Source: Bog-756 sp963831535
GTDB lineage: Bacteria > Actinomycetota > Acidimicrobiia > Acidimicrobiales > RAAP-2
Direction of reading: 5' to 3'
Length of the DNA stretch: 64,000 bases
Assembly (NCBI GenBank): GCA_963831535.1
Contig: CAWHQP010000010.1
Location: 1-64,000, forward strand
This document shows, one piece after another, positions 28,020 through 36,780 of this stretch (positions are counted from its first letter, which is position 1; every line of letters begins with the position of its first letter). The translations under genes were made by a program, and so were the position numbers. The notes beneath the pieces are model-generated. The model had not been told where the DNA came from. It did no database searches and worked only from the letters and a program-made list of their open reading frames with translations.

Positions 28020-28574
28020 ATGGCCCCAGAGGTTCCCGCAGTCGACGGTTCCAGCCCCAAGACCCAGCGTTTCGACGCCCCACCCCCCATGATCATCGAC
28101 CCGGCCAAGCGCTACACGGCGGAGATGGTGACGACCAAGGGGACTCTGACCGTCGCCCTCGACCCGGTCGGCGCGCCCGGTACGGTCAACAACTTCGTGT
28201 TCCTGGCCCGGTGGCACTACTACGACGGGATCGTCTTCCACCGGATCATCCCGGGCTTCATGCTGCAAGGCGGCGATCCCGAAGGTTCGGGGCGTGGTGG
28301 TCCGGGTTACCGGTTCAAGGACGAGCTCCCGGCTCCGGGTAGGTATGAGATCGGCTCACTGGCCATGGCCAACGCCGGACCCGACACCAACGGCAGTCAG
28401 TTCTTCATCGTGAGCGGGCCCTCGGGCGTCTCCCTCCCGCCCAGCTACTCGCTGTTCGGCAAGGTGGTCAGCGGGCTCGACGTGGTGAAGGCCATCGAGG
28501 CGGTCGGCAGCCGGTCGGGTGCCCCGTCCGAGGACGTGATCATCGAGTCGGTGACCATCACCGAGGCCGACTGA
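28020..28574 (+). CDS. Peptidyl-prolyl cis-trans isomerase (cyclophilin type, cytoplasmic)
   Basis: Soluble proline isomerase of 184 residues, closest in layout to PpiB. FHRIIPGFMLQGGDPEGSGR and IGSLAMANAGPDTNGSQFFI hold the catalytic and substrate-binding residues. There is no signal peptide. The ATG at 28020 has GAGGAG about 9 bases upstream. It is a paralogue of the membrane-anchored enzyme just before it, so one serves the cytoplasm and the other the cell surface. Confidence 0.95.
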   Translation: MAPEVPAVDGSSPKTQRFDAPPPMIIDPAKRYTAEMVTTKGTLTVALDPVGAPGTVNNFVFLARWHYYDGIVFHRIIPGFMLQGGDPEGSGRGGPGYRFKDELPAPGRYEIGSLAMANAGPDTNGSQFFIVSGPSGVSLPPSYSLFGKVVSGLDVVKAIEAVGSRSGAPSEDVIIESVTITEAD

Positions 28575-28598
28575 CCCGAACGCGGGCACACCCCGTCT

Positions 28599-28632
28599 GG
28601 GGCCGCATTCAGCGTCCGGGGCCGCATTCAGC
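28599..28632. repeat. Direct repeat of a 15-base element between two genes
   Basis: GGGGCCGCATTCAGC occurs at 28599-28613 and again at 28618-28632, with 4 bases between, overlapping the stop codon of the S51 peptidase gene. The core GCCGCATTCAGCG recurs at 63597-63609, at the other end of the window. Confidence 0.5.
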
Positions 28633-29320
28633 CCGGGAGGGCGCCCAGTCCCGCCTCGGCCCGGGCCCCGTCGAGGTACACCGCCACCCGGCCCGTCCCG
28701 GCCGTGCGCCATCCCCCCCCGGGATCGCGGATGAGGGCCGTGCGCTCGGGGATGCCGGCCACCGGGGTCCCGGCAGGCGCCAGATGCACCGACCGGTGGA
28801 GTTTCTCGCCGTGGCCGTCCTCGTGGACGTCGCCGAAGTGGGGCACGACGGCGACGCCGCTCATCAGGCCCAGCCCGATGGTCAGCCCGCCCCCGCGCGC
28901 GTCGACCATCGGGTCGGTGAGGGCCATCGCCGCCGCCGAGGAGCCGACGACGACCGCCCCGTCCCGCCACGCCGCCAGCAGCGACTCCCAGACCAGCGAC
29001 GCCTTCAGCACGCTGCGGAGGTGCATCGGCGACCCTCCGGCCAGATAGATCAGGCGGGCCCTCCGCATGACGGCAGCGGCTCCCGGATCCTCGGCATCGG
29101 ACCGGGACAACACCATAAGACCCTCGACCTGGCCACCGAGCGGTTCGAACCACTCCCCGGCCCGGACCACCAGGCGCTCGGGGTGCTCATAGGCCGCGGC
29201 CGTGGGCAGGACCAGGACCTCGACCGAACCCGATGCCGCCAGGAACTCGGCGTCGAACGTGCACCCCTCGGTCCACTCACCTCCGCCAACGAGCGCCAAC
29301 ATGCCGGGGGGTCGATCCAT
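28628..29320 (-). CDS. Peptidase S51 family protein (cyanophycinase/dipeptidase E-like)
   Basis: A 230-residue protein beginning MDRPPGMLALVGGGEWTEGC, the typical cyanophycinase opening. The serine nucleophile elbow is VVVGSSAAAMAL, and SPMHLRSVLK with the preceding YLAGG is the family's GG motif. Substrate may be cyanophycin-like or an acidic dipeptide, but no cyanophycin synthetase is near. A TACAGT box lies 7 bases before the ATG at 29320, which favours this start. Confidence 0.85.
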   Translation of the reverse strand: MDRPPGMLALVGGGEWTEGCTFDAEFLAASGSVEVLVLPTAAAYEHPERLVVRAGEWFEPLGGQVEGLMVLSRSDAEDPGAAAVMRRARLIYLAGGSPMHLRSVLKASLVWESLLAAWRDGAVVVGSSAAAMALTDPMVDARGGGLTIGLGLMSGVAVVPHFGDVHEDGHGEKLHRSVHLAPAGTPVAGIPERTALIRDPGGGWRTAGTGRVAVYLDGARAEAGLGALPG

Positions 29321-29327
29321 CGGCCCA

Positions 29328-29333
29328 ACTGTA
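29328..29333 (-). promoter_or_regulatory. -10 box of the S51 peptidase gene
   Basis: TACAGT on the minus strand, 7 bases before the ATG at 29320. Confidence 0.5.
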
Positions 29334-29340
29334 GAGGTCG

Positions 29341-30810
29341 CTACCGATCCTCCGGGGATCCATGATCGGACCGGCGGAGGAGCCGACCCATGGCAAAACA
29401 GACCTCGGTGGCCAGGGCCAGGGAGTCGGGCAGGATCCCCATGCCCATAAACCCGTGGACCTGATCGTCGTAGCACCGGTACTCGACAGGGACCCCGGCG
29501 GCCCGTAGGGCCTCGGCGTAGTTCGATCCGTCGTCTCGGAGCGGGTCGAAGCCCGCCGTCACCACCAGGGCCGGGGCGACGCCCCGGTGGTCCTCGGCCA
29601 ACAGCGGGGACGCCCTCCATGCCGTCCAGTCCTCGGGTTCGGGCAGGTAGAGCGCCCTGGCCTGCTCCATGGCCTCGCTGGTGAGGAAGAACCCGTCGGA
29701 CAGACTCCGGATCGACTCGGTGTCGAGCCGGGCGTCGACGGCCGGATAGACGAGCCCCTGAGCCGCCGGCGCGGGCACGTCGGGACCCGCCCCGCCGTCC
29801 CGGGTTTCGAGGGCCACCACCGCGGCGAGGTTGCCGCCCGCGCTGTCCCCCATGACCCCGACCTGCCGAGGATCGACGCCCAGCTCGTCGGCGTGGCGCT
29901 GGACCCAGGAGTAGGCGGCCACCGCATCGTCCACCGCGGCCGGAAACGGGTGCTCGGGGGCCAACCGGTAGTCGACGGCCACCACCAGGCACCGGGCCGT
30001 GGCGGACAGCATGCGGCAGCTGGCGTCGTGGGTGTCGAGGTCACCGGTCATCCAGCTGCCCCCGTGGTAATAGACGATCCCGGGCAGCCGGCGACCGGGG
30101 CCCCCGATGCCGACTCCCGAGCCGAACGGGCGGTAGATCCTCACCGGGACCGGTGGCGCCCCCTCCGGCCCGGGCACCAGGCGGCCCCAGGCGTGGACGT
30201 CGGTGCGGACCGGCATGGCCAGGCGGGTGGTCCGTCGCATCTCGGCCCGCATGGCCACGGGGTCGGCCGGTGCCGCCCGGCCGTCAGAACCACCCGGGCT
30301 GCCCCCGAACAGGGTGGTCAGCTCCAGCAGGGCCTGCACCCCCCGGTTGAGCACGCGCCCGTCCCGTTCGACGGGCGGCTTCTTGCCCAGCACGGCGAGT
30401 ACCAGCTCGGGTCGGCTCAACAGTCCGGCCAGACTCCGGGTGGCCACGGGCCAGTGCTCGTGGCCACGCTGGATCCGCCGGCTGTAGATGGCCCGGCTGC
30501 GGGCACCGCGCCACGGACCCCGCTCGGTGCTCTGATCCGGGCCCGTGGCCACCTCCGGTCCCACCGCTGCGGTGGCCCGCGCCGCCGTGCGCCGGCCACC
30601 GGTCTTGGCCGGGGCCGCCTTGGCCGGGGCCGCCTTGGCCGGGGCCGCCTTGGCCGGGGCCGCCTTGGCCGGGGCCGCCTTGACCCGGGCCGGCTTGACA
30701 CCGCCTCCGGGCACCCGGGCCCTGGGACTGGCCCGTCCCGTGCCCGGCTTGGCCGGGGCGACCGGCGTCGTTCGTCGGGCGGATGCGCCCTGAGCTGGGT
30801 CGTCGTCCAT
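29341..30810 (-). CDS. Alpha/beta-hydrolase esterase (HSL family) with Lys/Ala-rich N-terminal tail
   Basis: A 489-residue carboxylesterase-like enzyme of the hormone-sensitive lipase family. The oxyanion hole is YYHGGSW and the nucleophile is the Ser of GDSAGGNLAAVV; the C-terminal Asp and His lie in TAGFDPLRDDG and DDQVHGFM. Ahead of the catalytic domain is a tail of roughly 75 residues with five repeats of APAKA (from 30604 to 30678 in the DNA), basic and probably disordered. Such tails occur in DNA-binding or granule-associated proteins; I cannot say which. The substrate is unknown. The start at ATG 30810 is the first good one before the tail. Confidence 0.88.
   Translation of the reverse strand: MDDDPAQGASARRTTPVAPAKPGTGRASPRARVPGGGVKPARVKAAPAKAAPAKAAPAKAAPAKAAPAKTGGRRTAARATAAVGPEVATGPDQSTERGPWRGARSRAIYSRRIQRGHEHWPVATRSLAGLLSRPELVLAVLGKKPPVERDGRVLNRGVQALLELTTLFGGSPGGSDGRAAPADPVAMRAEMRRTTRLAMPVRTDVHAWGRLVPGPEGAPPVPVRIYRPFGSGVGIGGPGRRLPGIVYYHGGSWMTGDLDTHDASCRMLSATARCLVVAVDYRLAPEHPFPAAVDDAVAAYSWVQRHADELGVDPRQVGVMGDSAGGNLAAVVALETRDGGAGPDVPAPAAQGLVYPAVDARLDTESIRSLSDGFFLTSEAMEQARALYLPEPEDWTAWRASPLLAEDHRGVAPALVVTAGFDPLRDDGSNYAEALRAAGVPVEYRCYDDQVHGFMGMGILPDSLALATEVCFAMGRLLRRSDHGSPEDR
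30604..30678 (-). repeat. Tandem repeat, 15-base unit, five copies
   Basis: The unit CTTGGCCGGGGCCGC is repeated five times without gaps inside the esterase gene and encodes APAKA repeats. Copy number is likely to vary between strains. Confidence 0.9.
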
Positions 30811-30956
30811 ATGCCACCATCGTGGCGGGAGGGTCGCCGGAAGGCAAACGCTCCCCAACGTCGGCCGCCGCCCGGACTGGTGGGCGGAACCTGGACGGTT
30901 CGCACGGGACGACAGCACCGGCGCCGAGCGACCGCACGAGCGCCACGAGGTGGACC

Positions 30957-31841
30957 ATGAATCGATCGGAAGTTCGCCAGGCCCTGGAGGTGGCCCACTT
31001 CGACGGAGCCAGTGCCGTCGTGACCGGGGCGGCCTCGGGTATCGGGAAGGCACTGGCCACCGAGCTGGTGTACCGCGGGGCCACCGTGCTCGTGGCCGAC
31101 ATCGACGGGTCGGGTGCCGCAGCCGTGGGTGGGTCCCTGGACCGGTCGGGTCCGGGCTCGGCCTCCGCGGTGACCCTGGATGTCACCGACGCCCACGCGG
31201 TCACCCGGGCCGTCGACCGGTTCGCCGGCGATCACGGCGGGTTGGACTTCCTCTTCAACAATGCCGGCGTCGGCGTCGGCGGCGAGGTGCGGGAGATGAC
31301 GTCGGCCCACTGGCAGCGGGTCATCGACGTCAACCTGCTCGGCGTGGTCCACGGCGTTTCCGCGGCCTATCCGAGGATGATCGAACAGGGCCGGGGCCAC
31401 ATCGTCAACACGGCGTCCCTGGCCGGCCTGGTCCCCAGCCCCCTGCTGGTGCCGTACTCGACCACCAAGCATGCGGTGGTCGGCCTCAGTGTGGGTCTGC
31501 GGGTGGAGGCGGCCGACCACGGTGTGCGGATCAGCGTGGTGTGCCCTGGGGTCATCGACACCCCCCTCCTCGACAAGCCGAATCCGGCCGACCTGCCGCA
31601 CGCCGGGTCCATGCCCGATGTCCGGGACCTGCTCACACGGATGGTGGGCATGCCGTACCCGGCCGCCTCCCTGGCCCGGGACGTCCTCGACCGCGTGGCC
31701 CTCAACCGAGCCATCATCGTCTCGCCCCGCCACGCCCGCCTGGCCTGGGCCGCCTACCGACTGGCACCCGGGCTCCTAATCGACCAGAGTCCCCGTCGTG
31801 TCCGGGCCGTCGCCGGCCCTCGTCGCCCCCGGCGGCGCTGA
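30957..31841 (+). CDS. Short-chain dehydrogenase/reductase
   Basis: A 294-residue classical SDR. The cofactor motif is TGAASGIGKALATE, the NNAG turn is LFNNAGVGVGG, and the catalytic Ser-Tyr-Lys set is Ser in NTASLAG and YSTTKHA. The substrate is not recognisable. An acidic Asp after the second strand (VADIDGS) suggests NAD rather than NADP. It lies upstream of hbd on the same strand with a spacer of 95 bases. Confidence 0.93.
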   Translation: MNRSEVRQALEVAHFDGASAVVTGAASGIGKALATELVYRGATVLVADIDGSGAAAVGGSLDRSGPGSASAVTLDVTDAHAVTRAVDRFAGDHGGLDFLFNNAGVGVGGEVREMTSAHWQRVIDVNLLGVVHGVSAAYPRMIEQGRGHIVNTASLAGLVPSPLLVPYSTTKHAVVGLSVGLRVEAADHGVRISVVCPGVIDTPLLDKPNPADLPHAGSMPDVRDLLTRMVGMPYPAASLARDVLDRVALNRAIIVSPRHARLAWAAYRLAPGLLIDQSPRRVRAVAGPRRPRRR

Positions 31842-31922
31842 GCCGAGCGCCGGTCCGGTCCCGGTCCGGCAGTCCCTACGGCCCCCGGAGCGGCACCAGA
31901 GCACCGTCGCCGGGTGCCCCAC

Positions 31923-31928
31923 TAGGAT
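31923..31928 (+). promoter_or_regulatory. -10 box of hbd
   Basis: TAGGAT ends 8 bases before the ATG at 31937. Confidence 0.55.
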
Positions 31929-31936
31929 CGACCTCT

Positions 31937-32791
31937 ATGCCGATCGCACGCGTGGGAATTGTCGGATCCGGGATCATGGGCTCGGGTATCGCCGAAACCG
32001 CGGCCACCCATGGCTTCGACGTGGTCCTCCGGTCGCGGAACCAGTCCACCGCGGACGCCACCCTGGCGGCGATGGAGAAGTCGCTCAACCGACAGGTGGA
32101 CAAGGCCAAGTTGACCGAGGCCGAACGGGACGAGGCCCTGGCCCGGGTTACCCCGACCTCCGACCTGGCCGCCCTGAAGGACCTGGATCTGGTGATCGAG
32201 TCCGTGGTCGAGGATCTGGCCGTCAAGAAGGAACTCTTCAATGAACTCGACCGGATCACCGCGGACCACACCATCTTGGCTACCAACACCTCCACCCTCC
32301 CGGTCATCGAGCTGGCCATGCAGACCGGCCGCCCCGACAAGGTGTGCGGGGTCCATTTCTTCAATCCGGCCCCGGTCATGGACCTGGTCGAGCTGGTCAA
32401 GCCGCTGACCGCCTCCGACGAGACACTCGCCGCCGTCCGCGCGTTCGCCGAGGCCTGCGGGAAGACACCGGTGCAGGTCAAGGATCAGGCCGGATTCATC
32501 GTGAACGCCCTGCTGTTCCCGTACCTGAACAACGCCGTACGGCTCCTCGAACAGGGTGTGGCCTCGGTGGAGGACATCGATACCGCCATGAAAGGCGGCT
32601 GCGGGTTCCCCATGGGGCCGTTCGCCCTGTTGGACCTGGTGGGACTGGATACGTCCTTGGCCATCCTGGACGCCCTCTACGCCGAGTTCCGCGACCCCAA
32701 CTACGCAGCCGTCCCCCTGTTGCGCCGTATGGTCAGCGCCGAGCTCCTCGGCCGCAAGTCCGGCCAGGGCTTCCTCGACTACCGCAAGTAG
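31937..32791 (+). CDS. hbd: 3-hydroxybutyryl-CoA dehydrogenase
   Basis: Converts acetoacetyl-CoA to 3-hydroxybutyryl-CoA or the reverse. It has 284 residues with the NAD motif GIVGSGIMGSGIAE, the ATNTSTLPV segment, the catalytic His in VHFFNPAPVM and the C-terminal dimer domain. Its size fits the single-domain Hbd/FadB2 type, not a multifunctional FadB. In this neighbourhood it would supply the hydroxyacyl step before crotonyl-CoA in the ethylmalonyl-CoA pathway, or act in butyrate or fatty acid breakdown. Confidence 0.96.
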   Translation: MPIARVGIVGSGIMGSGIAETAATHGFDVVLRSRNQSTADATLAAMEKSLNRQVDKAKLTEAERDEALARVTPTSDLAALKDLDLVIESVVEDLAVKKELFNELDRITADHTILATNTSTLPVIELAMQTGRPDKVCGVHFFNPAPVMDLVELVKPLTASDETLAAVRAFAEACGKTPVQVKDQAGFIVNALLFPYLNNAVRLLEQGVASVEDIDTAMKGGCGFPMGPFALLDLVGLDTSLAILDALYAEFRDPNYAAVPLLRRMVSAELLGRKSGQGFLDYRK

Positions 32792-32846
32792 AGCGCCGGA
32801 CGACCGTGCCCTCGCCACCGGCTCCCGCGTGGGGGAGAATGGGGAG

Positions 32847-34907
32847 ATGAGCGACGGGGACCAGGTGGACACCGTGGACCAGGCCGGCAACGGCGTCGCT
32901 CCTGGTCGGGCCATGCCCACGGACCCGCCGACCCGGGACAAGCCCTGGGTCATGAGGACCTACTCCGGGCACTCGACGGCCAGGGCCTCCAATCAGCTCT
33001 ACCGGACCAATATCGCCAAAGGGCAGACCGGCCTCTCGATCGCCTTCGACCTCCCCACCCAGATCGGCTACGACCCCGACTCCCCCGAGGCGGCCGGCGA
33101 GGTGGGCAAGGTGGGTGTCCCGGTGGCCCATCTCGGCCACATGGCCCAGCTCCTCGACCAGATACCGGTCGAGTCCATGAACACCTCCATGACCATCAAC
33201 GCCACCGCCGGGTGGCTGCTCGGCCTGTACATCGCCAACGCCGAGGACCGCGGGGTCGACCCCCGGGTCCTCTCGGGCACCACCCAGAACGACATCGTGA
33301 AGGAATACCTGTCCCGGGGGACCTTCATCTTCCCCCCGCTGCCCAGTCGGCGCCTCACCGTGGACACCATCGCCTACACGGTGCGGCACGTCCCCAGGTG
33401 GAACCCCATCAACGTGTGCAGCTACCACCTGCAAGAGGCGGGGGCCACGCCCCATCAGGAGGTGGCCTACGCCCTGGCCACGGCCATCGGCGTGTTGGAT
33501 GCCGTGCAGGCCTCGGGCCAGATCCCCGCCGACGAGTTCCCCTCGGTGGTCGGCCGGATCTCCTTTTTCGTCAACGCCGGGGTTCGCTTCGTGGAGGAGA
33601 CCTGCAAGATGCGGGCCTTCACCGCCCTCTGGGACCGGGTGTGCTCCGAGCGCTACGGCGTCACCGACCCCAAGCTCCGCCGTATGCGCTACGGGGTACA
33701 GGTCAACTCCCTGGGCCTCACCGAGGCGCAACCGGAGAACAACGTCCCCCGCATCGTGCTCGAATCGCTGGGAGTCACCCTGTCCAAGGGCGCCCGCGCC
33801 CGCGCCCTGCAGCTCCCGGCCTGGAACGAAGCCCTCGGACTCCCCCGGCCCTGGGACCAGCAGTGGTCGCTCCGCATCCAGCAGATCCTGGCCTTCGAGT
33901 CAGACCTGCTCGAGTACGGCGACATCTTCGACGGCTCGGTGGTCATCGAGAAGAAGACGAACGAGGTGGTCGAGGCCTCCTGGGCCGAGTTGGAGGACGT
34001 GATGTCGCTGGGCGGAGCCTTCGAGGCCATCGACGAGCTGAAGTCCCGCCTGGTGGGGAGCCAGTCCGAGCGTGTGCGCCGCATCGAGACCGGCGAGCTG
34101 CAGGTGGTCGGCGTCAACTGCTTTACCGAGACGGCGGAGTCGCCGCTCTCCCCCGAGAACGCTGCGGGCGGCGTGGAGTCGATCCTGCGTGTCGATCCGG
34201 CCGTCGAGTCCGAGCTCAGGGCCGACGTGGAGGCATGGCGATCGAACCGTGACGGGGCCGCGGTGGCCAGCGCTCTCGACGCCCTGAAACGGGCGGCCGA
34301 GGGGACCGAGAACATCATGCCCGCCACGATCGCCCTGGCCCACGCCGGCGGCACCACCGGCGAGTGGGCGGGCGCCCTGCGCCAGGTGTTCGGCGAGTAC
34401 CGCGCCCCCACCGGGGTGGCCGGCGGGGTCGGCCACCGGGGCATCGAGTTCCGAGCCGTGCTGGGCCGGTCCAAGGACCTGGCCGCCCGGACCGGCGGCC
34501 CACCCAGGCTGCTCGTGGCCAAGCCCGGCCTCGACGGCCATTCCAACGGAGCCGAACAGATCGCCGTGGCCGCCCGGGATGCAGGATTCGAGGTCGTCTA
34601 CCAGGGAATTCGCCTGTCGCCCGCGCAGATTGCCGCAGCCGCCCGGGACGAGGACGTCGACGTGGTGGGCATCTCCATCCTGTCCGGGTCGCACCTCGAG
34701 CTGGTCCCCGACGTGGTCGACCGGCTGCGGGCCGCCGGGGTGGACGCCCCGGTGGTGGTGGGCGGGATCATCCCCCCCGAGGATGCCGAGATCCTGATGG
34801 GCAAGGGAGTGGCCCGCGTCTACACGCCGAAGGACTTCGAGATCGGCCAGATGATGGACGACCTGCTCGGCCTGGCCGAGGAGCACCGCGCTACGCCGGT
34901 CGGCTGA
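32847..34907 (+). CDS. ecm: Ethylmalonyl-CoA/methylmalonyl-CoA mutase-type B12 enzyme
   Basis: A 686-residue adenosylcobalamin mutase with substrate and B12 domains in one chain. The substrate domain (about residues 35-530) begins RTYSGHSTARASNQLYRTNI and has AFDLPTQIGYDPDSPEAAG, which resembles ethylmalonyl-CoA mutase (Ecm) and MeaA more than methylmalonyl-CoA mutase, where the equivalent region reads ATHRGYDSDN. The B12 domain (about 550-690) has DGHSNG, the DxHxxG cobalt-binding motif, with His565 and a GSHLE loop. A lone large chain with no small subunit is normal for Ecm. It has GGGGAG upstream of the ATG. The identity is strong by motif but substrate preference is inferred. Confidence 0.9.
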   Translation: MSDGDQVDTVDQAGNGVAPGRAMPTDPPTRDKPWVMRTYSGHSTARASNQLYRTNIAKGQTGLSIAFDLPTQIGYDPDSPEAAGEVGKVGVPVAHLGHMAQLLDQIPVESMNTSMTINATAGWLLGLYIANAEDRGVDPRVLSGTTQNDIVKEYLSRGTFIFPPLPSRRLTVDTIAYTVRHVPRWNPINVCSYHLQEAGATPHQEVAYALATAIGVLDAVQASGQIPADEFPSVVGRISFFVNAGVRFVEETCKMRAFTALWDRVCSERYGVTDPKLRRMRYGVQVNSLGLTEAQPENNVPRIVLESLGVTLSKGARARALQLPAWNEALGLPRPWDQQWSLRIQQILAFESDLLEYGDIFDGSVVIEKKTNEVVEASWAELEDVMSLGGAFEAIDELKSRLVGSQSERVRRIETGELQVVGVNCFTETAESPLSPENAAGGVESILRVDPAVESELRADVEAWRSNRDGAAVASALDALKRAAEGTENIMPATIALAHAGGTTGEWAGALRQVFGEYRAPTGVAGGVGHRGIEFRAVLGRSKDLAARTGGPPRLLVAKPGLDGHSNGAEQIAVAARDAGFEVVYQGIRLSPAQIAAAARDEDVDVVGISILSGSHLELVPDVVDRLRAAGVDAPVVVGGIIPPEDAEILMGKGVARVYTPKDFEIGQMMDDLLGLAEEHRATPVG

Positions 34908-34908
34908 G

Positions 34909-34923
34909 TCGGGTTCGACCCGA
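34909..34923 (+). terminator. Short hairpin after the mutase gene
   Basis: TCGGGT (34909-34914) and ACCCGA (34918-34923) make a 6-bp stem with a 3-base loop, starting just beyond the stop codon. Confidence 0.4.
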
Positions 34924-35005
34924 GGACGCCAACCGGGACCACCGGCCGGCGCCGGCACACCGGCTCGGAGCGGCGCGGTTCCACCCGTTCGGGGCGGCCA
35001 CCGGA

Positions 35006-35011
35006 TAGGTT
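35006..35011 (+). promoter_or_regulatory. -10 box of the DUF3097 gene
   Basis: TAGGTT ends 6 bases before the GTG at 35018. Confidence 0.5.
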
Positions 35012-35017
35012 CCCGGC

Positions 35018-35860
35018 GTGTCCACCCGCCGCAACCCCATGGCCGGCATCCTGTCCGGCCCGATCGATGCACCCCCCGAGGACAAACTGGCCACGGTCTA
35101 CCCCAAGGTCGAGGCGGTCACCGGCATGAGGGTGAGTCACCGGGCCAGCGGCTTCAGCGGATCCCTCGTGCGTGTGGAAGGCGGCGGCGTCGAGATCCGC
35201 GGCCAGACCGGGCTGGAGCGGGTCTTCCGCCTGGCCCCCGGGGCGTTCTCCGTCGGCGGCCGGGCCGTTTCCCTGGTCCGGCCGGCGGTGGCTGATCCCT
35301 CGGGAGGCCGCTGCGCCCCCGTCACCGCGTCGGGTTCGGTGGCGGTGACCGGTGCCTCGGCTCGGGTGGCCCGGGCCGGCCGACTGTGGGTCGAGGGCGT
35401 CCACGACGCGGAGCTGGTGGAGCGGGTGTGGGGTGATGACCTGCGGGTCGAGGGCGTGGTGGTGGAACGGCTGGACGGCATCGACCACCTGGATGCGGCG
35501 ATCAGGGAGTTCCGGCCCGGACCGGCCCGGAAGCTGGGTGTACTGGTCGATCATCTGGTGGACGGCAGCAAAGAGTCACGGATCGCCGACGGCCTCCGTC
35601 ATCCTCAGGTCCTCGTCACCGGCACGCCGTTCGTCGACGTCTGGGAGGCAGTGAAGCCGTCGGTGCTGGGCATCGAGGCCTGGCCCCGGGTCCCCATGGG
35701 CCGCGACTGGAAGACCGGGGTCTGTGAGATCCTCGGGTTCGGGGACCCGCGGACCACCTGGAGGCGGATTCTGGCCTCGGTCGGATCGTACGCCGATCTG
35801 GAGCCGGCCCTGGTGGGAGCGGTGGAGCGCCTCATCGATTTCGTCACCGACCCCACCTGA
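35018..35860 (+). CDS. DUF3097 family protein, possible TOPRIM-like fold
   Basis: A 280-residue actinobacterial protein of unknown function. The hallmark is ARAGRLWVEGVHDAELVERV followed by GDDLRVEGVVVERLDGID and LGVLVDHLVDGSKESRIAD. The Glu in WVEG and the later Asp in VDHLVDG resemble the metal-binding acid residues of a TOPRIM domain, as in primases and topoisomerases; that is my inference. It starts at a GTG behind a TAGGTT box. It does not look linked to the metabolic genes beside it. Confidence 0.85.
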   Translation: MSTRRNPMAGILSGPIDAPPEDKLATVYPKVEAVTGMRVSHRASGFSGSLVRVEGGGVEIRGQTGLERVFRLAPGAFSVGGRAVSLVRPAVADPSGGRCAPVTASGSVAVTGASARVARAGRLWVEGVHDAELVERVWGDDLRVEGVVVERLDGIDHLDAAIREFRPGPARKLGVLVDHLVDGSKESRIADGLRHPQVLVTGTPFVDVWEAVKPSVLGIEAWPRVPMGRDWKTGVCEILGFGDPRTTWRRILASVGSYADLEPALVGAVERLIDFVTDPT

Positions 35861-35963
35861 TCTGCTCGACGGACTCCGAACCCGCCCGCAGGGGTACACC
35901 GGCTCGACGACCATTCAGTGCACTCATTTTGACGGATAAACGGTGTTTCTGAAACCATGCCCC

Positions 35964-36530
35964 ATGCCTTCGACCCGATTCGCCCTGGTCGTGCCGTTGC
36001 TCGCCGTGCTGGCTCTGGCCGGCTGCTCCTCCGGCTCCACGTCGGCCCCGGCCACGTCCACCTCCAAGGCGCCGTCCTCGACCTCCTCAGGTGGAACGTC
36101 ACCGAAGAAGGCCGGATCCACCGGCACCGTCTCGGAGACGTGCCCGACCGCCGCAGTGGTCTCAGCCGCCCTCGGATCCACTTACCCGGCACCGCAGTCG
36201 TCAGGCGGTGGTGGACTGGTCAGCTGCAACTACAGCGACCCGAACACGTCGGCCAACCTAGTGCTCGGCTTCTCCAAGGCGACGGGGATCACCGCGGCTG
36301 CGCTCAAGACCACCGCCCAGAGCCAGGCCTCGGCCCAGGGGGTGACGCCGAGTTCGGTGGCCGGACTCGGCGACGCCGCCTATCTGTTCACCATGCACGA
36401 CGCCAGTACGAACGCCAGCGGCGTGGCCACGACCGTGCTCCTGATCCAGGTGGGATCCACGTTGGTGGACATCACCGCGGAGGCCAGCCCGTCCGGGGTC
36501 GAGGCCCTGGGCCACGTGCTGGTCAGCTAG
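35964..36530 (+). CDS. Putative lipoprotein, unknown function
   Basis: A 188-residue exported protein. The signal peptide MPSTRFALVVPLLAVLALAGC ends in a lipobox LAGC, so Cys21 would be lipidated and the protein held on the outer face of the membrane. A Ser/Thr-rich linker follows, then a small domain with ETCPTAAVVSAALGSTYP and VSCNYSDP, whose two cysteines could form a disulfide; it recalls DUF3558-type lipoproteins. I use the ATG at 35964; a GTG at 35943 is possible. No function can be given. Confidence 0.78.
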   Translation: MPSTRFALVVPLLAVLALAGCSSGSTSAPATSTSKAPSSTSSGGTSPKKAGSTGTVSETCPTAAVVSAALGSTYPAPQSSGGGGLVSCNYSDPNTSANLVLGFSKATGITAAALKTTAQSQASAQGVTPSSVAGLGDAAYLFTMHDASTNASGVATTVLLIQVGSTLVDITAEASPSGVEALGHVLVS

Positions 36531-36594
36531 GACCGCAACGGCCAACGATTGCCCCCCTCGTTGATGGGACAAACCCGGGTCATCCTCCGGGGGT

Positions 36595-36611
36595 GCCCCG
36601 GAGACCGGGGC
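36595..36611. terminator. Bidirectional hairpin between lipoprotein and carboxylase genes
   Basis: GCCCCGG (36595-36601) and CCGGGGC (36605-36611) form a perfect 7-bp stem with a 3-base AGA loop between converging genes. Confidence 0.5.
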
Positions 36612-36780
36612 CAGGACCAGTCGCCCACCGGACCGCCCGGGTCGAGCTGCGGATGACACCGGCCCAACGTGGGGGATCCTTCGGACCGCTGCGCTCGGGT
36701 GGTGACCGGTGGGCCGTCGCCTCGAAGCTCAACGCCCTGCGTCCAGAGGGTCGGTGCCCCCGTATACACCTACCCGGGGT

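Noticed and set aside
30604..30678. Regular direct repeats that could suggest a CRISPR array
   Set aside because: The unit is 15 bases with no spacers and lies in frame inside a protein, encoding APAKA repeats.
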